The notes below the pieces were generated by a model, which made no database searches, was not told the DNA's origin, and saw nothing but the letters and a program-made list of their open reading frames with translations. The position numbers were made by a program, and so were the translations under genes. This document shows positions 43,760-55,189 of a stretch of DNA of 64,000 nucleotides, one piece after another (positions within the stretch are counted from its first letter, which is position 1; each line of letters begins with the position of its first letter). The stretch is from positions 496,001 through 560,000 of the forward strand of contig JAMWFC010000111.1 of NCBI GenBank assembly GCA_027475525.1, in the 5' to 3' direction. The DNA comes from Macrolepiota albuminosa. Taxonomy: Eukaryota > Basidiomycota > Agaricomycetes > Agaricales > Agaricaceae.

Positions 43760-45294
43760 GGGCGTCTTCTGGGTCTAAATCGCCAGGTCGTTTTCCGAAT
43801 ACTCATAGGTGGCATCCTCCCCTTTGAAGGTCCAGGTGGCACGTCCCATGACCTGTCGTTGGGGGCACTCGGAGATGAAATGGTCTTTCTCACCACAGAG
43901 TATACAGACACCCTCCCTTCTCCGTCGTTCCTGCACATCCCTCGGGACCTCAACCCAGGGTCGCCCCTTTTTTGAGAGCCAGTTGGCCCAGAGGGCTTCT
44001 TCATCCTGCTCGTCGGTGAAGTCGGGATCTTCAGAGTCTTCCGGTGGTTCCTCGGGGTCTGGCGTGTCGCCCGGGTCGTTGGCGGCCACGGCGGCGTTGA
44101 GTTGGGCCTGGGGGCGGGCACCGCTGCCAGGGTTAGTATTGGGCGGGCCACGACTTACCGGGAGTCAGCCGCCAGGGAACGCGGAGGGACCGGGGTTTCG
44201 GATTTGGGGGTTGGAGGCTTTGCCGGAGGGCCATGGGGGTCCTCCCCTAGAGTTCCAGGGGGGTCAGGAGTTCAAGTACTCGCTGCGGTCCTCCCAGTAG
44301 CGTTGGTCGATCTGCATGATGAGGGCCTTGTATCCGTCATAGGAGGGTTGTTTCAGGGCGAGTCGGAGGACGTCTTTGATACGTTGCAGCAGGGCATGGT
44401 AGAGGGTGTACTAGAGAGCGCTGTAATTCCAGCCTGTCTCATAAGCTTCCTTTTTAAAATGTACGATGAAGGTGGTGAAACGTTCTTCAGAGCGCATTCA
44501 GAGGTTGAAGAGGTTGTCCTCGGCCTCAGCCATGGTGTCGTAGATTCTGAACTTTCCGGAGAACTCGTCGACAAAGGCTTGCCAGCGAGCGAGTGCCAGG
44601 TTGTTGGGGTCAAACTGGATGAGGGCCATGTAGTGGTTGAAGGCGATCCCCTGGAGGTACAAGGCGGCAAAGACCACTCAGGAGCTGTCAACCTGAAACG
44701 TGAGTGGTTTCGCCTGAAACGTATTAAGACACTGAGTGAGGAATGTACGCCATTTTTGGAGCTGTCAACCTGAAACGTGAGTGGTTTCGCCTGAAACGTA
44801 TTAAGACACTGAGTGAGGAATGTACGCCATTTTTGGGGGTCCCAGCCTGTGAATGCGTCGGGCTTTTGAATGTCCAGATGTCCTTCATGGGCGAGGGAGT
44901 CGCGAGCATCATCCGGTCTGGTAGCGTTGCAGGGAGGGGGGCCGGCATTGTAGTAGTAGTAGTAATGGTTACCCCCCCTCCTTGTGGAGGAAAGGCACTG
45001 AGGGCAAGACCCCACCCGCCTGGAGGGCCTCCTCCAGGTGGCTCACCTGGGGGTCCACGTCTGGGGGGTCCATTGTCTCAGGGGGGTTCGTTTCTGCCGG
45101 GGGAAGGCCCAGGTCTCCACGCAGGGGGTGGCAGAGGTGGGGGGCCTGGGAGTCGTCCTCGAGGCTCGGCTGGAGGTGGCAGAGGCGGTCGGAGAGGGTT
45201 CGGTGGTGTCAGGTCGATCTGAGGAGGGCCGGGTGCCGAGTCGGGTGCCGAGTTGCGTGGGGGACGTTCAACCCAGGAGAGTTGTGCTTGCATC
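43760..45294 (-). pseudogene. Gypsy A1 gag with zinc knuckle
   Basis: A Pro-rich N-terminus leads to KPDAFTGWDPQKWRTFLTQC, IAFNHYMALIQFDPNNLALA, then an acidic segment and the knuckle CILCGEKDHFISEC (C-x2-C-x4-H-x4-C) near 43880. Several stops and a 77-bp duplication (site 5, 44681-44836) interrupt it. The 5' LTR and primer-binding site that should lie to the right are missing; Copia LTR pieces begin at ~45312 instead. Confidence 0.8.
44681..44836. repeat. 77-bp-period tandem duplication, site 5
   Basis: Period exactly 77, run 79 bases, within gag of Gypsy A1. Confidence 0.95.
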
Positions 45295-45315
45295 GGAAGT
45301 TGTGGGGAGTTTATA

Positions 45316-45469
45316 TACTACTGGAAAACTATATACATGTGAATAAAGAATAATCACATGTGGATACATGTGATAGAATATAATCACATGGGTACTACTG
45401 GAAAACTATATACATGTGAATAAAGAATAATCACATGTGGATACATGTGATAGAATATAATCACATGGG
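45316..45469. repeat. 77-bp-period tandem duplication, site 6
   Basis: Exactly 77 bases repeated head to tail (45316-45392 and 45393-45469). Confidence 0.95.
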
Positions 45470-45702
45470 AAATACATGTGATAGAATGAACTTGGAATAG
45501 AATGATGATCATAATGAAATGCATGCAACAGGCAATTTCAACAGTATCCTCCATGTGATTATATTCTATCACATGTATCCACATGTGATTATTCTTTATT
45601 CACATGTATATAGTTTTCCAGTAGTATATAAACTGTAGATAGATCATCTGAAGTCCTCACTCTTTCTGACTTTGGACTTCAGGTTAGTAATACTTTACTT
45701 GC

Positions 45703-45856
45703 TCAATACACTCTTTCTGACTTTGGACTTCAGCTTTAGTGACAGTTTCTGTCCCCTGTGCTTTGCCTGTCTTTAACAGTCAATACACTCTTTCTGACTT
45801 TGGACTTCAGCTTTAGTGACAGTTTCTGTCCCCTGTGCTTTGCCTGTCTTTAACAG
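45703..45856. repeat. 77-bp-period tandem duplication, site 7
   Basis: Exactly 77 bases repeated head to tail (45703-45779 and 45780-45856). Confidence 0.95.
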
Positions 45857-45995
45857 ATACATGTGATAAAGTATAATCACATGTGGATACATGTGATAGA
45901 ATGAACTTGGGATAGAATGATGATCATAATGGAATGCATGCAACAGGCAATTTCAACAGTCCCCCCTGATCTAGTGTATCTCCAAGTTTGAATAA

Positions 45996-48900
45996 TTAAT
46001 AAATTCCCATTCCTTGTCTGCAAAATTGCACTTTAGGCAAAGGAAGTGGTTTTGTAAGAAGATCTGCAACTTGTTCTGTTCCAGGAATGTGATAAGGCAC
46101 AAGTTTATGTTGTTCAACTGCTTCTCTAAGCCAGTAAAAACAAAGATCAAGATGCTTCATTCTTCCATGATGCTCTGGATTTTTAGTCACATTGATGGCA
46201 GATTGATTGTCAATCAGCATGGGAGATGGAGCAGTAGCAGAATATCCCATTTCATGCAGAATATTTCGCATCCAGAAGATCTCTTTGCCAGCTTCTACAG
46301 CAGCAATGTATTCTGCTTCAGTTGTGGACAATGTAACAACTGATTGAAGCTTGCTGCTCCATCCAATGGCTCCACCACCAATTGTAGTCAAATATCCACC
46401 AGTAGAGCGTCCAGTATCAGGGCAATCTCCATGTGAAGAATCACAAAATGTAGTAAAAGGTTGGATGCCAGTGTCAGCATTGTAGTGAAGCTTGTAGTCC
46501 ATGGTGCCTTTGCAATAGCGCAGTAAGTGCTTAACAGCTGCCCAATGCTTAGGTCCTGGAGAAGAATTAAAGCGTCCCAAGCATGACACTGCATATGCAA
46601 TATCTGGTCTTGTCATAGTAGCCAAATACTGCAATGAACCAACTGCATTCAGATAGGGTACATTCTGCATTTCCTCTACTTCTGCTTCACTTTGAGGTGC
46701 AGGTGGTTGTGCTGAATGGTGTCTGAGTCGATTTGGACGTGGTCTGAGTGCTGGGGCAGCTGGCTGAGGGCCTAATTCATGATCAAGTGGTCTTGGAGCT
46801 GGTGGAGGTGTTATAGGGCGTAATGGAGGTGGTGGAGGTAGTGGAGGTGTAGGAGGTGTTACTGGCACTTGGAAAAGCAATGGTTCACTCCCCTCATTTT
46901 CAAGGGCAGATAACACTGGGATATTGAGATCCACAGGTGGTAGAGGAGGTGTAGAAGGTATCACTGGCCTAGTTAAGCGCAAACCAGGGAAGAAGCGCTC
47001 ATCAAACTCTGCTCTCTCAGAAATTACAGTCTTCTTGGTTTCAGGATTGTAAAACAACCATCCTTTATAACCAGGTGGATATCCAATGAAGATGCATTTT
47101 TCCATGTGAGACTGCAGAGATTTGCGCATATCCCTTTGTATGTAAACATATGCTCTACATCCCCAAACTCTGAGATGAGAAACATCTGGTTTGTGCTTGT
47201 GCCACCTCTCATAAGGAGTAGCTGACTGTGATGCTGTTGGAATGTGATTCAGAATGTGAATCTGAGCATATAGACAGTGTGCCCAGAATGAGGCTGGTAA
47301 GCCTGACTCATTGAGCATGGCAGTGATGTCTTCTGACAGAGTTCTGTTTGCTCTTTCAGCAACACCATTCTGCTGAGGCCTATTTTGAGTTGTGTGCCTC
47401 CTTACAATTCCACAAGCATCAGTGTATGCAACAAACTCCTTTGACATGTACTCTCCACCCTTGTCATCTTGCATAGCCTTGATTTTGGCATCTAGAGCAT
47501 TCTCAGCATAAGCTTTGAATGTCTTGAAGGCATTGAATGCATTGAATGCATCACTTTTCTTCTTTATAGCCATGACAGCTTTGAAGCTAGTGCAATCATC
47601 AATGAATGTAATCCAATAGTGATAGCCTCCAATTGCAGCAACTGGAAGAGGGCCATAGACATCAGTATGGATTAATTCTAATGGCTTTGAAGCACTGCTA
47701 CTAGAAGAAGGAAAAGGGCTGGAATGCATTTTGCCAGCCAAACAAGGTTCACAGATGAGATCAGGCTTTGCAGCAGAATTCAAGTTCAAACCAACTACCA
47801 ACTTGTTATTGACCATCTTTTTGACATCTGCATAGTTATGATGAGCAAATCTGCAATGCCATAGGTTCAAATCAAGTGGTAATGTGCTGGTAAGATGAGC
47901 AGACTCTGAAACTAGTGCTGTATAACCATCCAAATGAGCAGAGTTGTTGGATTTGATTGTAGCATTAAATAACTCTTTTCCATTCAACCAGAAATGCATG
48001 GCCTTTTTGTTAATGTGAATGTTATAGCCTTTGTTTCTGGTCTAAATAACTCTTTTCCATTCAACCAGAAATGCATGGCCTTTTTGTTAATGTGAATGTT
48101 ATAGCCTTTGTTTCTGGTCAAATATATACAAGATAAGAGATTATTTCGGAGTTGTGGAACATGCAAGACTCTGTGGAACTCTAAGGATTGGACCTTCTTC
48201 CCATTTACAACTGGATGGAATATAACAGTTCCAATTCCAGCTGAATAAATAATGTTGTTGTCAGCTAACCTGATTGGGGTATGATAGGGCTTGTAATTGT
48301 GGACCCAATTTCGATGTGGAGTCATGTGGCAAGTGGCTCCTGAGTCTACAATCCAATCAAAGTCAGCTTCAGGCTGAATGGGAAGTAATGGATCTGAACA
48401 ATCCAATAAATGAGTACTTGCATTTCCAGCAAATTCTGCATCATCCTTCTTTGACTTGTCATCATTGGAGGCTGTATTAGCATGCTCCTGATGCTTTTTG
48501 CCTTTTCCTTTGTGAGATTTAGTCTGCTGCTTGGCTTGTTGCTGGGCTGCCTTGTATTTGAAGCAATTAGCCTGTGTATGACCTTGCAAACTGCAAAAAT
48601 CACAAGAAGCTTTGGCCAATGCAACATTCATAGCAATTGCAGCTGCAGCAGACTCATCAGCACGACGACGACGTTGTGTTTCCTCTGTGACAAAGGCCTG
48701 GTGAATCTTGGCCTTGTCCAAGTCATCTTTAAGAAGAAGAGTTGATACAAATGCTGAGAAATCCTCAGGAAGCGCCCTGATTAATGCCATGGATGACAAT
48801 TCATTGTCTAGTTTAGCAATATCAAAGTCTTTAGGGCGCAAATCCTGGATTCTCTTCATTGCAGTCTCAACTCTATTGATAAGAGTCTGCAGATTCTCAT

Positions 48901-49270
48901 CCTCTCCTTTTCTGATGGAAAACAAGTCATCATAGGCATTAAAGCGAGTGCCTGGGCGCTGCTGCATGTGTATTTGCTTGAGTGCATCCCACATCTTGTC
49001 TGGTTGATCTTTGTGATCATTGAGATGGATTCTTTGATCATCCTCCACCATCAAGTAAATCAGACCAGATGCAACATTAGCCTCCTTTTGCCATTCTCTG
49101 TATTCCCTCTTCTCTTCTGGTGTAGGTTTGTCAGAGAGTTCAGGAGCCAAAGAAGGCATGGAAATAGGCATCCAGGCATTCTGAGAGCGAAGATAGGCCT
49201 CCATTTCCCCAACCCAAGAGTTATAGTTGTGGGAATTGAGTTTGTTGAAGGCTGGTATAGAAGTAGGCAT
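45996..49270 (-). pseudogene. Copia (Ty1-like) gag-pol, copy B, lacking reverse transcriptase core
   Basis: The frame starts MPTSIPAFNKLNSHNYNSWV at 49270. Gag is complete with the knuckle CDFCSLQGHTQANC. Protease (WIVDSGATCHMTPH), GAG-pre-integrase, integrase and RNase H (FCDSSHGDCPDTGRS, STTEAEYIAAVEAG, MLIDNQSAIN) are readable down to the stop at 45996. Two defects are seen. A 77-bp duplication (site 8) shifts the frame near 48000, and an in-frame deletion joins the Pro-rich linker (RHHSAQPPA) directly to PQSEAEVEEMQN, removing the RT core that copy A keeps. It has far fewer stops than copy A. Confidence 0.9.
47966..48119. repeat. 77-bp-period tandem duplication, site 8
   Basis: Exactly 77 bases (47966-48042 and 48043-48119). 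Because 77 is not a multiple of three, the Copia B polyprotein is frameshifted here. Confidence 0.95.
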
Positions 49271-49663
49271 GGTGAAAGAGTTGGTGTGGAGTGTAGTGTC
49301 AGGAAATGCTGAAAAAGCAATAGAATGCTAAGGTCTAGTGTGCCAAAAGGAATTCAGCCACAAATCCAGTTAATAAAACTGGCAGGGTTCCTGTAAGGTC
49401 CTCAGGAGTGGTGCAGCAGGAAGGTGAGGTATAGTAAGTGTAACTAAGTAACTGCAGACTCTGCAATTGTAACACCTCCCAGTTAGGCATGTCAGGCTTC
49501 ACTGGCGAGATAAAGCAGCCCCACTTAAGGGTCACCACCCAATAGTTCAGAGTCTATGTATATAGAGGGAGCTGCAACCACTATAAGGACTATAGCACAG
49601 ACACAGAGTAGTAAAATGACAAAAACTTCGAACTATAGCTTTAAAGGCTGAGGCCTATAACCT

Positions 49664-49775
49664 GTTGAAGACAAGCAAAGCACAGGAGACAGAAACTGTC
49701 ACTAAAGCTGAAGTCCAAAGTTAGAAAGAGTGTATTGAGCAAAGTAAAGTACTACTAACCTGAAGTCAAAGAGTG
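49664..49775 (-). repeat. 3' part of the 5' LTR of Copia copy B
   Basis: TGTTGAAGACAAGC... matches the terminal ~110 bp of the Copia LTR in minus orientation, next to the copy B leader. It is cut at ~49775, so the LTR is incomplete. Confidence 0.75.
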
Positions 49776-50147
49776 AGGCCTGGGCAGTTTTCAGAAAACA
49801 AGTTGGAAAAGTGGGTTGACTGGTAAAATTCGGTGAAGGTCAGTAACAAGAGTCGGCAAGAATGTGCAGTAAGGTAGGTATACTAGCTGCAAAGTGTGCC
49901 TAAAAGCTAAGGAGAGAAATACAGGTAAGTACAGCAGAGGGTATGGCAAGAAGACTAGAGGCTTAGCAATGACTAAGCTGCATAATGCCTGCTATAAGTG
50001 CAAGGCATGTAAGTTCCATAAGCATAACTGTGGCAAGCAGGCTAAGAGCATCTAGACAGTTGGCAACTACAAACTTAGTCAGCTCAAAAGTAATCTGAAC
50101 CATGAGGTGAACTGAGGGATAAATGGGGTACTCTGTTCTGTAGTAAC
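49776..50147. other. Unassigned repeat debris
   Basis: No intact frame is seen. A short plus-strand reading CYKCKACKFHKHNC (about 49990-50032) could be a decayed zinc knuckle, but is weak. Confidence 0.3.
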
Positions 50148-51463
50148 TATCAGGTTCCACTGAGTCAGGGGCTTTCCAGGAAAGCAATGCCCTTATGAGG
50201 CAGACTGTAAGGGCGACCTCTAGAGGCTGTGGCTCAGTCACACAGCTGGCAGAGGGAGATCCAAAGTGTATTAGAATATATACTGACAATATCAAGGTAG
50301 CTACTCACCTGGCAGAGGGAGATCCAAAGAGAACAAGTCTGGGGATTCCCTATGCCAGGTTGGACGCTTCTGGGGCCTCTGAAGCGTGGGAAACAACTGT
50401 ACAGTACAACAAAACCTTAAAAACTCGAAAATTGACTAACCAAACAAGTGTGCAAACAAGGGAGGAAAACTCCGGACTTTAGAAGTCAGAAAGGCAAACT
50501 CCGGCTTATCTAAGCAGCCTGGAGCGGTGCTGAAGGGCCCACACTTGTCTGAGTGATAGCTAAAGAACCAGAGCACCTCAAAGGTTGAGAATAGTACCAA
50601 CAGATAGTGTTGAAGAAGTAGTAACAGCAAAATGAGAGAATGGTAGAAGAAATAAGGAAGTGAATGAAAGGAGAGTGAAGAAATAAGGAGTGAAAGAAGA
50701 AAGGAATGAGGGGTCCCCTGACACAGACTTTATCTATGTGTACTTGAGTGTCTGGAACTCTGGACTGTGCTCTGTGGTTCAAGATGTGAACAGAGGGATT
50801 CCCAGAGTAAGAAACTTAGTCGAGAGATTGGATGAAGTTGAAAGGAATTAAAGAATTAGAGTCAAGTCAAGAACCAGGGGTTCTAGAATGAGACCCAGTT
50901 AGTAAAGTTTAAGTTGCAAAGTGCATACCAATCTTAAGAGCATGTGAACAAGTTGAGCATGCCAGTCAAAGCGTACTAGTTAGTGCATACTAGCCAATCA
51001 AAGAGCACACAAGCAATCAATTTAATATCAAGACTAAAGTACGACAAGTGGGTAGCTACTCTTTAAGTACTGGTGGAGGTTACTCCGGGTTTCTGAGGAT
51101 TTCCAGGATGTCTGGGGCAGTTCCAGGAGTGAATAGGTGGCAGCAAAAGAGGGGAAATTGTATACCAAGAATCATGTGTGCAGGATATGCAATCTATTAA
51201 AGCGAAGGGGTGGCACTGATGCATGATGTGTAATAGCCAGAGTAATTGACATAATCTGATGATCAGTGAGTGTGCCAGCAGACAGTTCGGGAGTCCATGA
51301 TGTAGGGCTGTCAAAGGGTGTGGCATGATAGTAAGGGCTGATGCACATGATGGCGGTGTCGGCGGTCCTGATAGCAGGAGTTGTGTTGCAGAGTTGATGA
51401 GGGAGTCCTGGATAGGGTCCTGGAGGTGTCCTAAAGTGGTTCCAGGTAGGAGGAGTCATGACA
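50148..51463 (-). repeat. 3' LTR of Gypsy A2, split by LTR Y
   Basis: It matches LTR A1 (35491-37248), with TATCAGGTTCC at the left and GTCATGACA at the right. It is interrupted at 50206-50723. CpG sites of A1 are largely TpG or CpA here. Confidence 0.75.
50206..50723 (+). repeat. Solo LTR Y (first copy) with CAGAC target duplication
   Basis: It starts TGTAAGGGCGACC and ends CCCCTGACA; CAGAC flanks both sides (50201-50205, 50724-50728). A ~20-bp segment (CTGGCAGAGGGAGATCCAAA) occurs twice inside. It is inserted in LTR A2. Confidence 0.9.
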
Positions 51464-51739
51464 TCACCTCCTCCCTTAGCACTGAGACTCTCTGAGGTGT
51501 GTGCTAGCAGTGGTTTGGCTCAGAGGCAGAGCATGGAAACTAGAATCCTCTGACACGTCATGCAGTAAAAAAAATTTTACCATCAATTGCAACCATATTG
51601 CGCACTCTGACACATTTCCCGACGCCTCCCTCTACTAATAAAGTTGCCTCCCTTGTTATGTGAGAGGCCCAAGATGCCCAGTACCGGTGCTGCCTAGATT
51701 GAGAGCATGTAGCAGTGCTTGCCTAGCAACATAAGTACA

Positions 51740-52252
51740 TGTAATGGCGACCTCTAGAGGCTGTGGCTCAGTCACACAGCTGGCAGAGGGAGATCCAAAG
51801 TGTATTAGAGTATGTACTGACAATATCATAATAACTACTCACCTGGCAGAGGGAGATCCAAAGAGAACAAGTCTAGGGATTCCCTATGCCAGGTTGGATG
51901 CTTCTGAGGCTTCTGAAGCATGGGAAACAACTGTACAGTACAACAAAACCTTAAAAACTCAAAAATTGACTAACCAAACAACTGTGCAAATAAGGCAGGA
52001 AAACTCCAGACTTTAGAAGTCAGAAAGGCAAACTCCAGCTTATATAATCAGTCTGGAAGCGGTGTTAAAGGGCCCACACTTGTTTGAATGGCAGCTAAAG
52101 AATCAGAGCACCTCAAGGGCTGAGAGTAGTACTAACAGATAGTGTTGAAAGAATAGAAACAATAAAATCAAATAATGTTAGAAAGTGAATGAATGAAGGG
52201 AGAGGAAAGAGATAAGGAGTGAGAAAAAGAAGAAATGAGGAGTCCCCTGACA
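51740..52252 (+). repeat. Solo LTR Y (second copy) with GTACA target duplication
   Basis: TGTAATGGCGACC...CCCCTGACA, flanked by GTACA (51735-51739 and 52253-52257). It is inserted in exon 1 of the A2 antisense gene. Confidence 0.92.
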
Positions 52253-52631
52253 GTACACCTGCATGCATTTTGCTTGGCATGATCAACCTCCCTTTTTTAG
52301 AACAACAAAACGCACTTGCCTGCTGGAGCCTGTCCCTGAGGCAAGTCCGATTGATCTTCCAGAGTCAGTCCCCAAGCCCACTTCTGAGGCGGGTCCCCTT
52401 TGCCCCTGCTCCTCACCCTGTCCTCATCTGACTGCCCCATGTTTCTGTTGGTCAGAGATGGCCCCAGGGACCATGTCAATGGTCTCAGAGGACCTGCATA
52501 TTCTGTGGGCTGGCATGTCACAGGAATTGTTCAAGTAGGCCCTTGAAAGGCTCTAGGGGTTGCCTACTCACTTGTGGTGCGTTAGTAACGGGCCAGTAAG
52601 TGATGTTGTATCTCATAGTTGCTGCTGATGT

Positions 52632-53458
52632 TGATGAGCCTGCATCGTAGCTAGCTACTGATAGCACCAATACCCACACCTCATATTGGCCCACTAGTAC
52701 CACCAGAAGCGCCACACTCTAGCACTTCCAGCGCTATTTTTCTTGTATTTTTACACTAATAACTCGCAGCTACAGACTCCAATTACTCTCAGACCACTTT
52801 TTATTGCACCACTATTGACACCTCGCTGCACCTTGCCACTTGCACTTCAAGGCTATACATTTACACAGACACTTGGCATCAGTCAATCCGGCATAATGCT
52901 CTTAGCCAGTGGCAGTGCTTACAAGGGGAAATGATGAAGTATTTCCGTGACAGCATCATTATAGACCTTTTTACTATACCATTCAATTCACCGCATTTAC
53001 TTACATTTTTATCAGTTCACCATCCTCTAGTGGCGCTTAACCTCTTAGCGTCGGCTAACTTTCTTTACTATAAATACCTAGTTTTTGTTAGTAGTACAGG
53101 GAATTAATTTGGCAGTAGGGATTGTATCCCAACATTTTGGTCTCCATATGCAACAGAATACCTCTTGTTGACCATGTCAAGCAAGAGGACTCTGCTCTAG
53201 TTTTCTATCTCTCTCTCTCTAGCGCCTTGCAACTACAGCTTGGCTTTTGTGCTTAGATCCGCTAAGCAATCTCATCCTTTTATTATCACATTCTAGGTGC
53301 TAACACTTAGCACCTCTTAGCGACCCTTTCCTGCACCTCTTAGTGCCTTCCTTAGCAACTTTCCCATGCTCTTAGCACTCCCTCTTAGCGACTTTTAGCG
53401 CCCTGTAGCCACGTTTTGGAGCTATACGCAAGTGCCTTCAATCACCCACTTTCCCCAC
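52632..53458 (+). repeat. LTR X copy, truncated at its right end
   Basis: It starts TGATGAGCCTGC and follows 36097 onward, but stops near CACTTTCCCC without the last ~200 bp including the CATCATCA end. No target duplication can be shown. The right junction may be a deletion or an assembly join. Confidence 0.75.
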
Positions 53459-55189
53459 TGGATATTGATGTAGGAGCCTTGCAGGAGCATCTGGACTGAG
53501 TCAAGCAGGAGAGAGGAGAGCTGGCTAACCAGCATCAAATCACAGCAGAGCACCTCCAGGGTGTTTGAACAACCTTGGTGCAGAGCAAGGAGGCAGCAAA
53601 ACAGGAGGCGGCGGCCCAGAGGTGGGTGGAGGAGAACTGAGAAATGACAGTCTGAAAGTTGCAGGAGGCTCAAGGAGACTCAAGTTGCACAGAGGGCGCT
53701 GGAGGCTGAACAGGATACGCTGCAGGCTCAATTAGGGCAGGGGACAGGCCATCTAGAGCCAGCTCCTCAGATTCTGTGTGGTCATTGCTTGGATGGCCAT
53801 CTTGAGTGAGTGTTTTTAGCGTTTTCCAGAGTTTCTATACTGACTCTTCAGGTTGGGCCCAGAAGCATCACCTGCTCCTGGACAGTGCAGCTGCAGCACT
53901 TGCCTCGCTGCAGGAGGAACGGCAGCCCAAACTGATGACTCCCAAAGTGGAGCGCAGTATGGACCTGCTGGAGAGGTTGGTATTGGTGCATTGGCAGAGG
54001 AACGTCCCAGCACTGGGGACCTGGTTTGAGAAGATCCTGGATGAGAGCAAGCCGCTCCTGTCCTGGGACCAGTTACTGGAGGAGGTCTCATGGGAGCAGA
54101 TTCTGAGGGAGTTGGAGAGGGAGGAGCCCCAGGGGAGGGGGAGGAGGGGGAGGAGAGTCCAGAGGCCCTCTACTAGTCAATTTTTTTTATGCTTTTTTTG
54201 ACCTTTCTTGATGCCATAGTTGCTCATACTGTAGAGTATTGTACTATAAAGAAGAAAATGTACATACTTGTTTATTCAGAACCTGAGAGTCAGATAGGTA
54301 GCGTTGATAGAACTCCATACAGAATCAGCGCATCAATGGCAGGCTATGGCAACACAGCACTGGCTCAGGATACCTTAGTGCATACTAATTAACCAATTTT
54401 GGTGATATTTGATGGCCACACATGGCAAAGAAGCAGATCCAATCAATGATAGCACCAATGGCAGACAGAATAACAACTGACAAATGGCATCAGTCACTGA
54501 TGACAGCGCTTAGCAAGAAGACTGATGATTTATCAAAAACTGACAGACAGCTTGGTGTTTGACCTGGGCATCTGACATTGCTTAGTATCTCGATTTGGCA
54601 CTTGATGTCGCTTAGTTTTTTGAACAGACAGAAGATTGATGGTTTGATGGTTTAGCGTCGTGATCTGCCACCTGGCATTGCTAAGTGTCTTGAATGGATG
54701 GTAGGGATCTGAAACTATTGGAGCTACCTCTATAAAATTTTCTAGTTTACTGCACTTTGACGTTATTAGTCATTTGGCAACGGTGAACTCTTTGTAGTAT
54801 AAAAGTACTTACCGACTTGTATATAAAATCATCAGAAGAACAGAGTTTCCTGCCCCCCTTACTCCAGTCTCCCTTACGGTCACAGCAACATCGAAGTCAT
54901 TGGCAGTTGCAGACTATTGCTAGCCCATGACATACTCGCACCTTGCAGCTATGGCAGGCATTAACAATGCTTAGACCTCACTAAGCTTACCATGTTCTTG
55001 CCACTTACATTTGCCATGTTCACTTACCACTTCTTTCATAGGTGCTTTTACCTTAGCACTTGACACTTGCCAACTCCTTTCCGACTTTACTTTATTTTCA
55101 TAGGCACATTCTCTGAGACTTGCCCAGGACTCCCCTCATCACTTTTAGCGCACCCAACGCAAGTTTTTGGCATGGTAACACTATTACAC

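Larger units (their letters stand above)
45312..45960. repeat. Jumbled Copia LTR pieces, including the 3' LTR start of copy B
   Basis: From 45960 leftwards the 3' LTR of copy B begins (TGTTGAAATTGCC, next to a polypurine tract GATCAGGGGGGA). It breaks off near 45857. LTR fragments in both orientations follow, with arms at about 45396-45468 and 45551-45623 inverted to each other. Two exact 77-bp duplications (sites 6 and 7) lie here. The order of pieces is not that of any intact LTR. Confidence 0.75.
51590..54180 (+). pseudogene. Antisense accessory gene of Gypsy A2, interrupted by two LTRs
   Basis: This is the counterpart of 37376-39130. The start region (TTGCGCACTCTGACACATTT) aligns with the A1 start, but ATG has become ATA/TTG. 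Exon 1 remains include SEMAPGTMSMVSEDLHIL and end GLPTHLWCVSNGP at the same donor site. The Cys-cluster part of exon 2 is missing because LTR X (52632-53458) sits there. The coiled coil resumes (ALQEHLD, VKQERGELANQHQITAE), and exon 3 is well kept (KHHLLLDSAAAALASLQEE, RNVPALGTWFEKILDES). Stops occur in exons 1 and 2. Confidence 0.7.
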
